From NCBI GenBank assembly GCA_918026815.1, contig CAKJVC010000049.1, positions 434,001 to 498,000 of the forward strand: DNA of 64,000 bases, in the 5' to 3' direction. This DNA is from Chalara sp. BL73 (Eukaryota > Ascomycota > Leotiomycetes > Helotiales). Shown here one piece after another: positions 1-12,001 of this stretch (positions are counted from its first letter, which is position 1; the number at the start of each line of letters is the position of its first letter). The translations under genes were made by a program, and so were the position numbers. The notes beneath the pieces are model-generated. The model did not search any database and was not told the DNA's origin. It worked only from the letters and a program-made list of their open reading frames with translations.

Positions 1-1949
1 CAGCTCAGGGTCTGTCAGTCAGTCAAGCTATGGCCATCATCATACTAGCACGAGCAATTATCACGCTATTTGCTTGTTTTGTTGCTTGGTGTGGCGTAAG
101 GTAGATATATGACTCTGTTAATGTTTGTACAGTGGCTGATATTCCAAGGTGGCACATTGGTTTCACAATTCAAAATCGTTTTACGTGGGGAATGCGTGGT
201 AGCTTCATACCATTATTACAGAGAATTTTGCTTAACTTTATCTGGAATGCTGTTCAAAGTATATCCTCAGTCACTCGCGTCCCGCAGAATCAAGCTAACC
301 TACGTCCAGCATGGAACGGTGGAAAGCTCGCAACGTAAGATCTCAATGTCTTAATATATTTCAAGCAATAATTTAACATCGATGCCTCTAGCGTCTGTAT
401 AACCGCAATCTGGCCTTCATTTGCTAAGATACCTAATACGCTCTCCCCATCGCTTCCCACCACGACCTATGAAATGATTGGCTTCATCGTATTCTGGGTG
501 ATTTCGGTACCTTTCCTTTTCATTCGCCCAGAGCACTTCAAGAGGCCTTTCCAATTTATATCAATTTACTGCGGCGTCGGGATGGTGGGTATGATGATAT
601 GGTCGCTTTCCGTAGCCCGCGGCGTAGGACCGATCTTCTCAAAAGGCGAAACAATCGCCAGCGGCGCAAAGTGGAATTCTAGTTGGCTTATGATGGCAGG
701 GATCAACCAGGCTATTGGACAAAAAGCAGCTGGGATGACGAACGGAAGCGATTTCTCCAGATATGCTAAGAGAGGGAAGCATTACCTGATAGGCACAATC
801 TCTTGTTTGTGGCTCACAGGTACGGTTGTTAGTTTTGTTGGATTAGTCACCACTGCTGCTTGTCAGAAAATCTACGGCAAGATCTACTGGAATCCCCCCG
901 ATCTGCTTATGGTAATGATGGACTATGGACAAGGCTCATCTGCTGCCCGAGCTGCTGCCTTTTTCTTGGCTCTGGGCTTTGGATTAACATCAATGTTTGA
1001 AAATATATGCGGCAACGCCGTTGCTGGAGGCATCGATCTGGCAGGTCTTTTCCCAAGGTACATTGACATTCGCCGAGGTGCTATTATCACCTTTATTGCT
1101 GCATGGGTAGGTACAGGATTTCCTCTTTGCATGTGATCACTACTCATAAGTCAAATAGATTGTCCAACCGTGGTATCTCATCAACCGTGCAGCGGCCTTC
1201 ATTGCGGTCCTCAACTCATTTTCTGTATTTTTGGCACCTATTATCGGGGTTATGTGCGCTGACTACCATTTAATTCGCCGTCAACGCATCAAGCTCAGTG
1301 CTCTCTATCACCCAGATGGCTCCATCTATTGGTTTACGCATGGTATTAATTGGCGCGTCATTCCTGCGTGGATAGCTGGATGGGCGCCTACGATCGGTGG
1401 TAAGTTAGCTTCTCGCAGCAACATACCCATACTCTAGAATGTTTAGTCAGTGCTTTCGCCTCAAGATTTGTATACATGGTCGAAGCATGTCTTTGAGTGG
1501 ATATTGAGATGACGTTTCTACCATGAAATATTGCTGGAATAATGAAACTGACTCCTTGATTTTGATGATAGGTCTGATAGTGAGTGTGCGTGGTGAGAAG
1601 AACGCATCCCGGGCTATCTATCAACTTTATTATATGGCTTTCTTCTTAGGTGAGTGTCTCTACTTTTTTTTATTCGTGTACTAATAATGTCATAACAACA
1701 GGCTTCAGCATAAGCTGCCTGCTTTTCTATCTGATGAACGTTTTGTTCCCGGTGAAGACAGGGACACAAGAAGTAGACGATACTGATGTATATGGAACAT
1801 TTACAAATGCAGAATGCAAGAGGCGTGGTATTATTAGTCAAAATCTGACACAAGGACTTGATCCGACTACAGAGAAGTCGGGTGCAGTGGAGGAGGTTGC
1901 CTGGATGGAGTCGAGGTCGGCGAAGTTCAAGCAATGGCTTAAGGGATAA
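1..1949 (+). CDS. NCS1-family nucleobase/allantoin-type permease, 5'-truncated by the window edge
   Basis: Proposed exons are <1-100, 149-258, 310-334, 392-1106, 1159-1399, 1572-1649 and 1702-1949; all junctions are GT-AG and keep frame, and one exon is only 25 nt. The first junction is the least certain. The protein is a polytopic plasma-membrane symporter of the nucleobase:cation symporter-1 family, which imports uracil, allantoin, uridine or similar compounds. Diagnostic stretches are WHIGFTIQNRFTWGMRGS after the first helices, WNGGKL, the NGSDFSRYAKR loop, and NSFSVFLAPIIGVMCADY followed by YHPDGSIYWFTHGINWR. The C-terminal tail (VDDTDVYGTFTNAE to KQWLKG) is hydrophilic and cytosolic. The exact substrate cannot be read from sequence. 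The start codon and first segment lie upstream of base 1. No stop or frameshift was found in the joined exons. Confidence 0.88.
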
Positions 1950-2498
1950 TCCATCTTAAAAAAAAAGGGACGAGGAAACATAGGAGATCTGGCAGTGTTA
2001 GAGCATTCCCTGTAGAAATACAATGGACGATCTAGGTATCATCATTCTCTATTTCATAGAGACACGTGACCGCCAAGTGATAAAGGGGCCTAACCGAGGG
2101 CGACTTATGCACCTGCCCACTCTTGGCTCTCTTGAGAAAATCTGGATGAAAGATAAGTTAGGTCATAAAGGTGGAAGGTGCCGCGGCTTAGAGAGGCACA
2201 TCTGTGTGATTTTGCTGTTCCCTGTGTTACAGCAAGTCCGGATCTGGAACTAGGCCCTCACCAAATTGATATCTCTGAACTAGTTCGGGAACACAAGTAT
2301 ATCAACCGACTTAGTTGCTGGTCGTATCTCCAAGTGTATTCAATAACATTGTGAATACGCATGAGATTTGTAATCGCGATATGAGTCAATACTAGGAATT
2401 TTTTCCTGACTACAGTACACATTACCTATCCAAAATTTTACAGATATCATTACCAGTCCAGGTTATTCGCCTTGCAGACTCTTCTCTCTGTTTTAAAA
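1950..2498. other. Intergenic region between the two permease genes
   Basis: About 550 bp. An A-rich stretch follows the permease stop (1959-1970). I see no credible coding exon, tRNA or repeat. It should hold the permease 3' UTR and the promoter of the same-strand MFS gene downstream. Confidence 0.6.
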
Positions 2499-4099
2499 AT
2501 GCCAAACACAGATAAGGGGGCAACCGCAGACGTAGATGCCGAGTCCGCATTTGTCGACAAGATTCCTCCTTCTATCGATGGCACTTCATTGGCCGCTCCT
2601 AGCGAGCGCCTGGAGGAGAAAGCATTACTTCGGAAGCTGGATATTAACCTAATACCTATAATCATGATCCTATACCTCTTCAGCTTTCTCGACCGAGGTG
2701 CGTGCCTTCTTGTCGGCTCCTAATATCTAAGATAGGCTCTAACGTAACATAGTTAATATAGGAAATGCAAAGCTCTACGGTCTTGAGAAAGACCTTGGGC
2801 TTACGGGCAACCAGTATCAAGTCTGTGTCTCCATCCTCTTCGTAACATACTGCGTATGTACTCTCCATTATATGTCATAGAGCACCATGCTAATTAAAAC
2901 CACAGCTCTTCGAAGTCCCCTCCAACCTAATAATCAAGAAAGTAAAGCCAAACCGCTACATAGCCTTCATTGCCACGTCCTGGGGAATCGTCGCTACACT
3001 CACAGGCATTGTGCAAAGTTATAGGGGCCTCATAGCCGTCCGTCTAACCCTTGGTGCCTTGGAAGCAGGACTATTTCCCGGTCTCGTGACGTATTTGACA
3101 ATGTTTTACAGCCGGAACCAACTTGCGGTTCGTGTTGGATATCTTTTTATCGCGTCCGCGATAGCTGGTGCGATGGGAGGCATTATTGCGTATGGCATCG
3201 GGTTCATGGACGGTATCCAAGGAATGGGCGCTTGGCGATGGCTCATGATCATCGAAGGTATCCCATCTGTACTCGTCGGTATCTCCGTAATCTTCATTCT
3301 GCCTACCAACTCCTCAACAGCCCCCTTCCTCACCGAGTCTGAAAAGTCACTCATTCTGCGCATACGCGCAAGGGAAACTGGGCAAACAGCCTCGGCGCAG
3401 AAATTTCATTGGGCCGACGTCCGCGACGGCTTCTCCGACTGGCAGATCTGGCTTTTCTCCCTCTCCTCCTTCACAAATGACATAATGTTCTACGGCTTTA
3501 GCACCTTCCTGCCCAGCATCATAAAATCTCTCGGCCGCTGGACGGCACCGCAAACCCAAGCCCTGACGGTCCCCGTCTACGCGCTCGGGACGGGCGTCTA
3601 CCTCGTCGTCGCGCAACTTAGCGACCGCCAAGGCCAGCGTGGCATTTATGCCGCTGCCTTTGCGTTCATTTCCGTCATCGGGTATTGCATGTTGATAGCG
3701 AACAAGGGAGCGGCGGTGTCATATGCAGGAACTTTCGTGGTGGCGACAGGATTGTATGTTACGGTGGGCTTGCCACTGGCGTGGTTGCCGGGGAATAAGC
3801 CGCGATATGCGAAAAGAGCGTTGAGTTCGGGGATGCAGCTAATGTTCGGGAATATGGCGGGCATTGTGATGCCGTTTCTGTATCCCACAAAAGATGCGCC
3901 AAAGTATCGTATGGGATATGGGGTTAGCATTGCATGCGTAAGTACCAGTGTGTGTTTCTTCGTCTTCTTGACTATGTATTATAAAAGAGTTAATAGAAGA
4001 AGGGCGGAGGGGAAGGAGGACTGGAAGATTGAGGGTATGACAGAAGAAGCGATCCAGGAGATGGGAGACAAGAGTCCGAGATATGTGTATCAGATCTGA
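2499..4099 (+). CDS. MFS permease, anion:cation symporter (Dal5/allantoate-type) family
   Basis: Exons are 2499-2697, 2753-2853 and 2906-4099, giving 497 aa. The first acceptor is chosen at 2752 because it restores the family motif DRVNIGNAKLYGLEKDLGL. Other hallmarks are FEVPSNLIIKK, RLTLGALEAGLFPG and RWLMIIEGIPSVLVG, and about 12 membrane segments are expected. Members import organic anions such as allantoate, ureidosuccinate, nicotinate, tartrate or biotin precursors. The substrate here is unknown. The ATG at 2499 sits in an AAAA-ATG-CC context, and only a TTG lies upstream in frame. It follows the NCS1 permease on the same strand, so a shared nitrogen- or purine-scavenging role is possible but inferred. 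No lesion is visible. Confidence 0.9.
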
Positions 4100-4604
4100 G
4101 TGTCAGCTTGAGGTAGGCAGAACAGCGGTGAGTACACATGATCATTTAGAGCGTCATAAACAAGCTTCAAATACGTCAGATTCCGGGAGGAGATTGAGCA
4201 GAAATAGTAGGAAGATATAGAACGGCCATCGGAAGATATTTCCTTGGTTCTGTCGATATGAGACAGATGTCTAGGCTCTGCACAAAAGTCTTTGGTGTAT
4301 CAGCCAATATATGTGATTCCGATTAGATATCATCCGATCGCGTGATATACACCATCTCACATGATTCCAAAAACTACAAGTGAAGCTAAAGTAATATTAG
4401 GTAACTCGTATTGAATTGTTACCTCGAAATCTATATATTGCTGCCCAATCACTTCGCCCAGAAAAGCAATGATTGCACATTACATTGAGTGACTAATTCA
4501 ATGCACCATCTATCTGTTAGATCCTACAGACGATTCAATCGCCATGCCAAATACCTCTCAAGAAAAGAACTCCAAACCATCTATCCCCTGATCGAGTCGA
4601 CAGC
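4100..4604. other. Convergent intergenic region
   Basis: About 500 bp lie between the MFS stop and the stop of the minus-strand surface-protein gene. It holds both 3' UTRs. The plus-strand ORF starting near 4489 is the antisense shadow of the surface protein's last exon. Confidence 0.55.
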
Positions 4605-5900
4605 TCATAACAAGAACCAGACGAAGCCAGCCGCACCTGCTATAGACAAGGCGAGGGTGTTCAAAGAAGAATGGGAAGCGGATCCCACAAAGGTAATTGG
4701 TGGCGAAGTGCCATTTATTTGCTGCGCAGGCGTGGCGCTTGGTGCAAATGTCGGTACGCTGGTGAAGACGGCGGGTGGCTCTACGAAGGTAGAAGTAGCT
4801 GCTTCGGCTGTACTGGTTTCCACGAGTGAGAAGGTGGTGGGTACAGCTTCTGGTGGTGGGACGATGGTGGAAAATACTGGAGATGCAAGGGTTCCAGGCT
4901 CGGTGACCGTAACATGTGCAGTCTCTAGAACTGTCGTGGATGGGCCATGAACTTCAGTGATGGTAGATTTTTGGGGTACGTGGACTTGTTCCACGGTTGA
5001 AGTGACGTGAACAGTCTCGATGATGGTTGTTGAAGGAGCCACTCCGTGAATCTCAGTGATAACATAAGGTGGGACTTCATGAGAAGTGATGATAATAGTT
5101 TGGAAAACGGTAGTCTATAGATACAAGTTAGCTCGAGTTAGAGATGAGATTGGCGATATGCTTACATGATCAGCATACGTCTCTGTGACTTCGCAAGCGG
5201 TAGTTGTGGTGTCCCAACTCTTGGTCAGAGTCACGGTTTCCGTCTTGGTAACTTCGTGATCCGGCTTGTACTTATTCTCATCTTCATATTTATCCTTGTT
5301 ATCATCTTTCTCCTTGTCATCATCCTATGAGAACCCCGAAGTTAGTTTACCATTTTTCAGTAATAATCTAGAGTTGGGCAAAAGCTGACTAACCTTTTTC
5401 TTGTCATCCTCATATTTCTCCTTTTCTTCTTCCTTTTTCTTGTCATCCTCATATTTCTTCTTTTCTTCTTCCTTTTTCTTGTCGTCCTCGTATTTCTTAG
5501 CCTCCTCCTCCTTCTTCTTCTGATCTTCCTCTTTCTGCTTCTCCTCCTCCTTCTTCTGATCTTCCTGTTTCTGTTTCTCCTCTTCCTTCTTCTTCTGATC
5601 TTCCTGTTTCTGATTCTCTTCTTCCTTCTTCTTGTCGTCTTCATACTGATTATTTTGCTTGTTGTCATAGGCTTTGGTCTCCTTTGATGCCTCCTCCTTG
5701 GTCTTAGTCACCTCAGCAGAACCTTTGTCGTCGTCATACTGATTGCCTGAATCCTCAGACTTGTAAGACTCGTTTGATGGACTGCTATATTGATAACCTG
5801 AATTATATGATGGAGATGACTCGGATGACCCGCCGGGTAGTGCTGCAGCAGAAACAGCTGAGATGGCCAAAGCCATTGTAAAAACGATAGATTGACGCAT
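4605..5900 (-). CDS. Secreted, probably GPI-anchored Lys/Glu-rich cell-surface protein
   Basis: Minus-strand exons are 5900-5394, 5324-5166 and 5114-4605, giving 391 aa; introns are 69 and 51 nt and frames are consistent. Residues 1-20 (MRQSIVFTMALAISAVSAAA) form a signal peptide. A Ser/Tyr/Asn-rich segment follows. Roughly residues 70-170 are a degenerate tandem array of K(K)EEE-K-QE/YEDDKKK units, highly charged and likely helical. Next comes a Thr/Val-rich region with repeated TET(V/A)T, TIIETVHVTSTVEQ and VLETAHVTVT motifs, typical of mannoprotein stalks. The C-terminus has an N-x-T site, small residues and a hydrophobic tail ending FVWFLL, which fits a GPI-attachment signal. No enzymatic domain is visible. 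A structural or adhesin-like wall role is inferred from composition only. Confidence 0.8.
5394..5670 (-). repeat. In-gene tandem repeat encoding K/E/D-rich units
   Basis: A purine-rich strand (GAAGAGGAGAAG-like) encodes repeated units of about 10-13 residues in the first exon of the surface-protein gene. Its arginine-rich alternate frame is a by-product of the same repeat and is not a gene. Such arrays commonly vary in copy number between strains. Confidence 0.75.
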
Positions 5901-8241
5901 ATTGGCGGAGGTCTCGGTGATGTTGGATTAAGATTGTATTTGTTGCAGTAAGTAATGGGCGCGTAGTAAAAAATGAATAAGATTGATGCGCAAAACAGGT
6001 GATTGTTCGAAAAGAATGAACGTAGTTGGCCAGCAAAAAGAACGTATACCCAGCAACAAGTTGAAGAGGCAAAGTGTAAATAATGACGGTGAAGAAATTA
6101 ATACGCTGGCCAGGCTGTCATGGCAGGTGGGGGTTCTATATACCATCCCAAGTGTACGAAGCACTTCAAACGGAACGGGTAACAGAAGGAAGATCTCATC
6201 TCGGGATTGGCGGCGAAAAAGAGCACCAAAAACGCTCTGTTCGGCTAGTTACTTCCGCCTGAGACGAACATTTTTCAGGGGAGAGCACGCAGGAGCATGG
6301 AGATATGATACAGGAGAGCCGCAACCTGATCTTGGCGACAAACGCTTGTCGGCCGAGCAGCCGCACTTGGGATGTTGGACCATACCCTCAAAGATGAAAG
6401 GCGTCGTCTGATGGGTCAAACTTCAACGACAGAAATAGCATTAGGCTTTTAAGCTTGTTTGAAAGTGGCACCTCATGCGTTTCGAGGCTTTGGGGAAACA
6501 TTGCCACCTTAGACTTGAACTTGGAATGTGTGGCGGTGTTGAGCATTATAGAGCAGCTTGAACAAGTTTGAAGGCATTCCCAAGGAGGACCACATAACAA
6601 AGCTTCACGCTGCTCAAAAACCCTCGATCTGAGTAATAAAATCGCGGCCACTGAGTGATGCTTTTGAAAAGGGAAAGAATTCTCATCCGTTATCTTCGTT
6701 CTCATAATGCATTGTAACAGGCTTGAGATGGGGAGGATCGGATGGTAGGATCTGACATGGGCACGCACAGATCAAACTGCACTTGCTTCAGACGCTTCTG
6801 CCAAGCAGAGTTGAAACTTCAAAGCGCAAAACAACGAATGGATGAACAGAACGGCAGATTAAGGAGAGCATAACAGGCTAAGTCACCCATGCTATTTGAC
6901 GATAATGATGCGATTGCTAAGATCCAGAGGGAGAACGTTACTTCGGATGATGGAATGGCCGATGAACATGAAGTATACAATAGGGAACTTCATCATTGTT
7001 TTAAACCATGAGAGTTCTCGAAACATGTTGTCAGCTAACACCCCCTGACTGCCAAGGCGGCCAAAGAGCCCCTAGAAAGCTTGCGTGCACGTGAGCTTGG
7101 CTGATGTAAGGTAAGAAATTGTTGCCTTGGTTACGAGGTTTCCATGCCTTCATAACATTCCACCAGAACTTGTTCAAGTTCACATTCCAAGGGTCAAAAT
7201 GCTACGCTGCCTTCAATCCTACAATACGTTACTTGTTAGCAAAAGTATTGATGATATCCATTATTTTCGTGTTGGAAATATCTCAGAGCAGGTCTAGCGT
7301 CTCTTCTTGCAGCTCAATTAATTAACACATCCATGAGTGAGCACACTAGACTATACCACTGAAACCGAGAATGGCTTTTTACTTTATCAATGCCAAAACT
7401 CGGAGCTGACCGGCGCTTAGCTACAAGCCCTTTTAGTTTGAACGCTACATATCCAAACCATTTCATCGCAATCGTGCCCGTCGGCCGATCCTATATGGTC
7501 GAGCAGGAAACCATCTCGCAAGAAATATATGGCTTATTATACCAGGCTACATCCAGGAAACACCCACCAAAGCCGTCATACTGTACCTACATAGTCTTAT
7601 GTTTTATCACCGATGTAGTTTTCAGATTCTATGATCACTTCAGTTCCTGTATCGAGTTTGGCAGAGTGACATCGCAGGACTCACAGAAAGCTCCATCACT
7701 CCGCTATCGCATAGAGCTAGTCAGACTCCAAAAGAAGAGTTGGTCCTTTAGAAAGGTTAGTCAGAATCCATGCAATCCGTGGTGGAGCATAGAAATCATG
7801 TTAGTCTGAGCACTCTTTTTTGTATAGGTAATGAGTGCTAACTGATGCACTACGGAAGACAAGTTAGGCTTCCCAAGTCGCCTAACTGTTTCTGCCAAAT
7901 ATCCATTTCATCAGAGTTGATGGCTGTTTTTATGACACAAGACACCAAGCTCTCTCAAGGGACAATGTTGTTCTCGAGAATTCTAGCGCGAGCATGATAC
8001 AAGAGGATTGCAGTAGTTGCATCATGGCGACGGCATGGTTGGATGTATCTGAGATTGCCACAGCTGTTTCATGCAACCTGTACTATTGAATTCTCCTCAT
8101 AATCAGCCGCATACAGCTTGAATTCAGAACATAAACTATTTTGCCTTGATCAACACCTCATATACCTAGCGAACAAGTCTCAAACAGATGCCCTCCTACT
8201 TAAATCACGATCACGTGGATCCAATAAATTCCTGTCATCTT
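5901..8241. other. Gene-poor intergenic region, 2.3 kb
   Basis: It contains only scattered short ORFs up to 142 codons, with no recognisable domain, splice-consistent extension or compositional coding signal. The first few hundred bases are the promoter side of the surface-protein gene. Nothing else could be supported. Confidence 0.5.
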
Positions 8242-8697
8242 TCATTTATTACTCTTGTTCCCTTTCTTATCAACGAACACAGCCTCTATGTTGTTTCCAT
8301 CCGGGTCGATCACAAATGCTGAATAATACGGTTGTCAACTCATCTCTGGCCGAATTCCCGGCTTCCCATTATCTTGCGCGCCAGCATCTATCGCTAGTTT
8401 GAAAAATTTGTCGACCGCTGCGAAATCTGTTATTCCTCTTCAGCGCGGTATCATTGCAATCCTATAATGGGGTGACAAACCTGTCGCATCAAATGCAACA
8501 TGTGTAGGGATGACGGCTGATTCCACAGGAAGTGCCTTGAGCCATAAATACGGATAATCAGTTCCAAATCCAACATATTTATCATTGACGTGGATCATTT
8601 CGGTATAGCCTAGTGGCTTAAGGATTTTCTTATAAAAAGTTCTCATCGCAGGCATCTTGGCTTGCGAGACCAGGAGGTTGAAGTGGTTGATAGTCAT
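8242..8697 (-). pseudogene. VOC/glyoxalase-fold small enzyme, broken by an in-frame stop
   Basis: The minus-strand exons are 8697-8481 and 8426-8242, separated by a 54-nt GT-AG intron (8480-8427). The start reads MTINHFNLLVSQAKMPAMRTFYKKIL, followed by LKPLGYTEM, KYVGFGTDYPYLWLKALP, THVAFDAT and, after the intron, DFAAVDKFFKLAIDAGAQDN. The ending is YYSAFVIDPDGNNIEAVF. This is the standard layout of small fungal glyoxalase/bleomycin-resistance/dioxygenase-superfamily proteins of about 140 aa. A TGA interrupts the frame between IRPEMS and QPYYSAFVIDPDGN, where I would expect an aromatic residue or His. The rest is intact, so this is a recent pseudogene, a sequencing error, or less likely a readthrough product lacking the final metal-site strand. 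Confidence 0.8.
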
Positions 8698-9258
8698 GTT
8701 TGCACGAGTTCCCAGTCACGTGAAAAATGAACAATGATTTGGAATTATGAAAAAGAGGCGTTGGGGCAGCTTGTTGGCTTGTATAAGTACTATCGACTGT
8801 ATTCTTAGATATTTTAGAGCGCGAGAGCTCTGAAACTATGTCGTTTCTAGCGTACCCAGAAGCCCGATACATGATAACATGTGATGAGGACTTCACAGAT
8901 ATTGGTTCCACGATAAGTGATGTTTGTCATCTTACACTCGGAACTCCGGGCTCCCCAGCTGAGAAATAGGGTCCAGATCTGAGGGCCAACTGACAACCTA
9001 TTGCAATCAATATCTGGACGTTAATTTTTTTTAATAAGACGAGAATTTAATTTACTTCGTTAAAGGTAAGTACGAGTACGAAATTGTCTCACAACTAATT
9101 AAACATTGACGAGTATACAATAAAGTGAAAAAGTAAAAAGAGTGTCACATATCAACCCTCTATTTCTCAGCCGTAGAGTCGGGGTACCTATATATGAGCC
9201 ACCACCTTAACACATTAAAAGGGACAACCTGGACAACCGAGAGGAGGAGCAGGTGAGA

Positions 9259-10914
9259 ATGGATCTCCATTGCAAGAAATGTGGCTTCAAGTCTAACCAG
9301 AGTATGTTCACGTTCTGATTGGCAATTTCCTGAACGACTGTGTCAATTTCGACTAAATTTCTAATCAACTACAGAATCCTCAGTGATCCGACACTCCAAG
9401 AGATGTATGCAACTACGGCCCCATAGTATTCGCAAGAAGTCTTGTCGAGAATGCTCAACTGCCAAAACGAGATGTGACCTGAAGCGGCCGATTTGCACTC
9501 GATGTGCATTGCGGAAAACTTTCTGCAATTATGCCACCTCTGCAGAGCCGCGCAGATCAGACAATGTGACTAACTTCAATGAGATTCTGCCCATAGCAAC
9601 ACAACTCGGAGCCACGAGTACTGAGATGCGCCACGAGTCCGCCGACCCAGTACCAAACACTACACATTTCAACACTCCCAACTCTTTGAGTCCAGGCATA
9701 TCGACCATCTTCCTTCCTGCTCAGGGAACGTTGCATAAGTGAGTTTATCTAGTGTATTGCGACTATAATCTTACTCATCCTTTTTAGGCTCTATTTTCTA
9801 TTTCACATTTAGTAACGAATATTAAAAAGATGGGATTGTTGACGGAAGCCTTTGTAAAGTTCGCCTCACAGCTTGCCCGGGGATGCTGCTAGTAGTGAGG
9901 CCGACCCGGCGATGAGCATGCTTATCGGTACTGATGAAAACAACACTGCACTATCGCTCTTACCGTCACCCGCTACAACGCTAATATTAGTTCGACATAG
10001 TATGGAATTCATCATCTGGGTACTCAGAACATGGCCACGGATGATGGCCAAGGAGATCCAACTACCACCAATAATTCATACTTCCCAAATTCCCGAGACC
10101 TCAATAGTGAAAGAAAAAGCGGCGCCTCTATCGAATTGCTTGCTTTACGCTGGCGAAAATGTGGCATGGGCAGTGTCCTGGTGCCAGTGAAATTGTTCAA
10201 CTAACAGTGAAAAGAGAGATGCAAGACTTGATCGATACTGTAAGCGCATCATCATCGAAGATCGATTCACCGCTTGCCCTGCTCAGTATCAGACAATGGA
10301 TCAAGCGGGTCTCGTGGCATCGCTTCAAGCCCATTCCATATACATAATAATATTTCTCTTTCCCTCCGGTGACCAGACCTCACTTCCACTTTTGGAGACA
10401 GATATGTTTTGTCAGATCCGGCGGATCATCTATCACGCCGCCTCCTCTGGACTTATTCTTCCAGAAGAGAATTTACATGCTCGCCCATCGTTTCAAGACT
10501 GGGTACAGATAGAAGCCAAGCGCTGTGCAATACTTACCCTATATCTGTTGCATTGGTCATACAGCATCTATCACTGCCTTTCTTCATTCGACTGCAGAGA
10601 TCTTGGCTTTATGCCAGCTCCAGCTGCCAAGTATCTCTGGAGAGAGACTGACCATGTGAAATGGGAAGTTGTATATAATAAGCTCCTAGCGCAATGGAAT
10701 TGCGATGACTTCTATCAATGGGAGTTTTTCGAAATTGAGGCAGGAGTGAGAATGAATTTCAGGGTTGAAACATGGCTAGAGGATGCAGACAAGTTTGGCA
10801 TACTGTTCATTAGCATAGGTGAGCTCCCTCATGCTGCATCATAATTACGGCGGTAATATTAATAGCGAATGCATACGAACGAGAACCAGAGTTTGAAACC
10901 ATACATCTTTAGAT
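9259..10914 (+). pseudogene. C2H2-like plus Zn2Cys6 fungal transcription factor, frameshifted relic
   Basis: Exon 1 (9259-9301) and exon 2 (9375-9738) join in frame to give a C2HC-type finger (CKKCGFKSNQ...HSKRC). A complete Zn2Cys6 cluster follows at once (CRECSTAKTRC, then CTRC and TFC). Downstream the coding sequence is in pieces. There is a stop in LYFLFHI at 9810, a shift near 9872 before LPGDAASSEADPAMS, and a 4-bp duplication near 10137-10144 that breaks SNC/FTLAKMWHGQCPGASEIVQ. A 47-nt intron (10240-10286) and a final intron near 10819-10865 remain spliceable, ending in ...YEREPEFETIHL. The long middle fragment LLHWSYSIYHCLSSFDCRDLGFMPAPAAKYLW matches the fungal-specific regulator middle region. 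The original protein would have been a nuclear DNA-binding activator or repressor. The start and end look normal, so only the interior is decayed. Confidence 0.78.
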
Positions 10915-12001
10915 ATTGGCACGATCCGCCCTTTGGGTTACCTCAATCTATTATATCACAACACAGCTGTTGATATCACCATAATATCTGCCAGACTATG
11001 GCAACGTGCAGTAACAGTAACCTAATATACCGCGAAAGCGTTTGAGACACTTAGGCAAAGAGGCCCTTACATTGAAACACCCTCCGAGCATTTATGTCAT
11101 TAGGCTACAATGCCTCACCTTGGAAGAAGCTTATCGACTTCCACCTTCTTCATCACCTACAAAAACTATACAGGTGGTGGTCAGCAACAGACTCAATACT
11201 CATAAATGCGCTTTTACACATACAGCTGTTGTCCGAACAGTGTCAGCCCTACCAGCCCTAACCCTAGATTCACTTGCATACTTCGCTCCCGCTCAAATTG
11301 ATTTTTTAATTACCAGCATGGCTGGCAATGGAACATTTGTATCCAATCCCTTTGCTACAGAACTAAAGGGTGGGCTTGAAAGAACTTTTGGCATGTCTAC
11401 CCTGCATGGCCCGCAGATCAAGAGACTTTCTCCCGACGCGACACGGGAAATCCACGAATAGTGCATTCAAATAGTGCATTCAACATTCAATTGATGCCCA
11501 AGTCACTCAAAGCCGTTTCAGCAACGCACTTCTATCGTGGTGCTCAAAATATACTCGCAGAGTACCAGATACTAAACAATCAGGTGGAGAAAGACACCGC
11601 ACTTTATGCCAGGTGCAATATTCTCTTGGGCGACATTACAGGAGGGTTTTTTGATAGAACAACTGTAAGTTCAAGACCTGTAACACTAAGTTCAGGTTCA
11701 GGTGGCTCTACAGCTGAGAAATAGAGGGCTGCTATGCAGCACGGTTATTACTCTTTCACTTTATCGTATGCTCGTCAATGTTTCATTAATTGTGAGATAA
11801 TTTCATAGACTTACCTTAAGCGCAGTAAGTCAGCTTCTTGTTTTATTAGAAATGTTTAACGTCCAGGTATTGATTGCGGCGGTAGAGGGATTGATCGCTG
11901 GCAGTTGGCCCTAGGATCGGCCTCCTGCTTCTTAGTGTATCACTTCCTACTCTCAGGTGCGTCACAGCATCGCATCCTCCACGACCTCCCCCCACCCCAT
12001 C
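10915..12001. other. Intergenic/relic-rich stretch
   Basis: Apart from the unassigned ORFs above, I see no intact gene. It separates the frameshifted regulator relic from the F-box-like relic. Confidence 0.45.
11320..11724 (+). other. Unassigned overlapping ORFs, possible degraded gene
   Basis: Two adjacent reading frames look more protein-like than their surroundings. One contains MAGNGTFVSNPFATELKGG and HGPQIKRLSPDA. The next (11461-11724) contains ATHFYRGAQNILAEYQ, DTALYARCNILLGDITGG and a polar tail. The two frames meet at a stop/start at about 11461. I recognise no family. They may be fragments of one decayed gene, given the relics on both sides, or chance ORFs. Confidence 0.25.

Noticed and set aside
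5357..5668. Arginine-rich minus-strand ORF over the surface-protein repeat
   Set aside because: It is the shifted frame of a purine-rich repeat. The real frame has a signal peptide, splice sites and a GPI tail.
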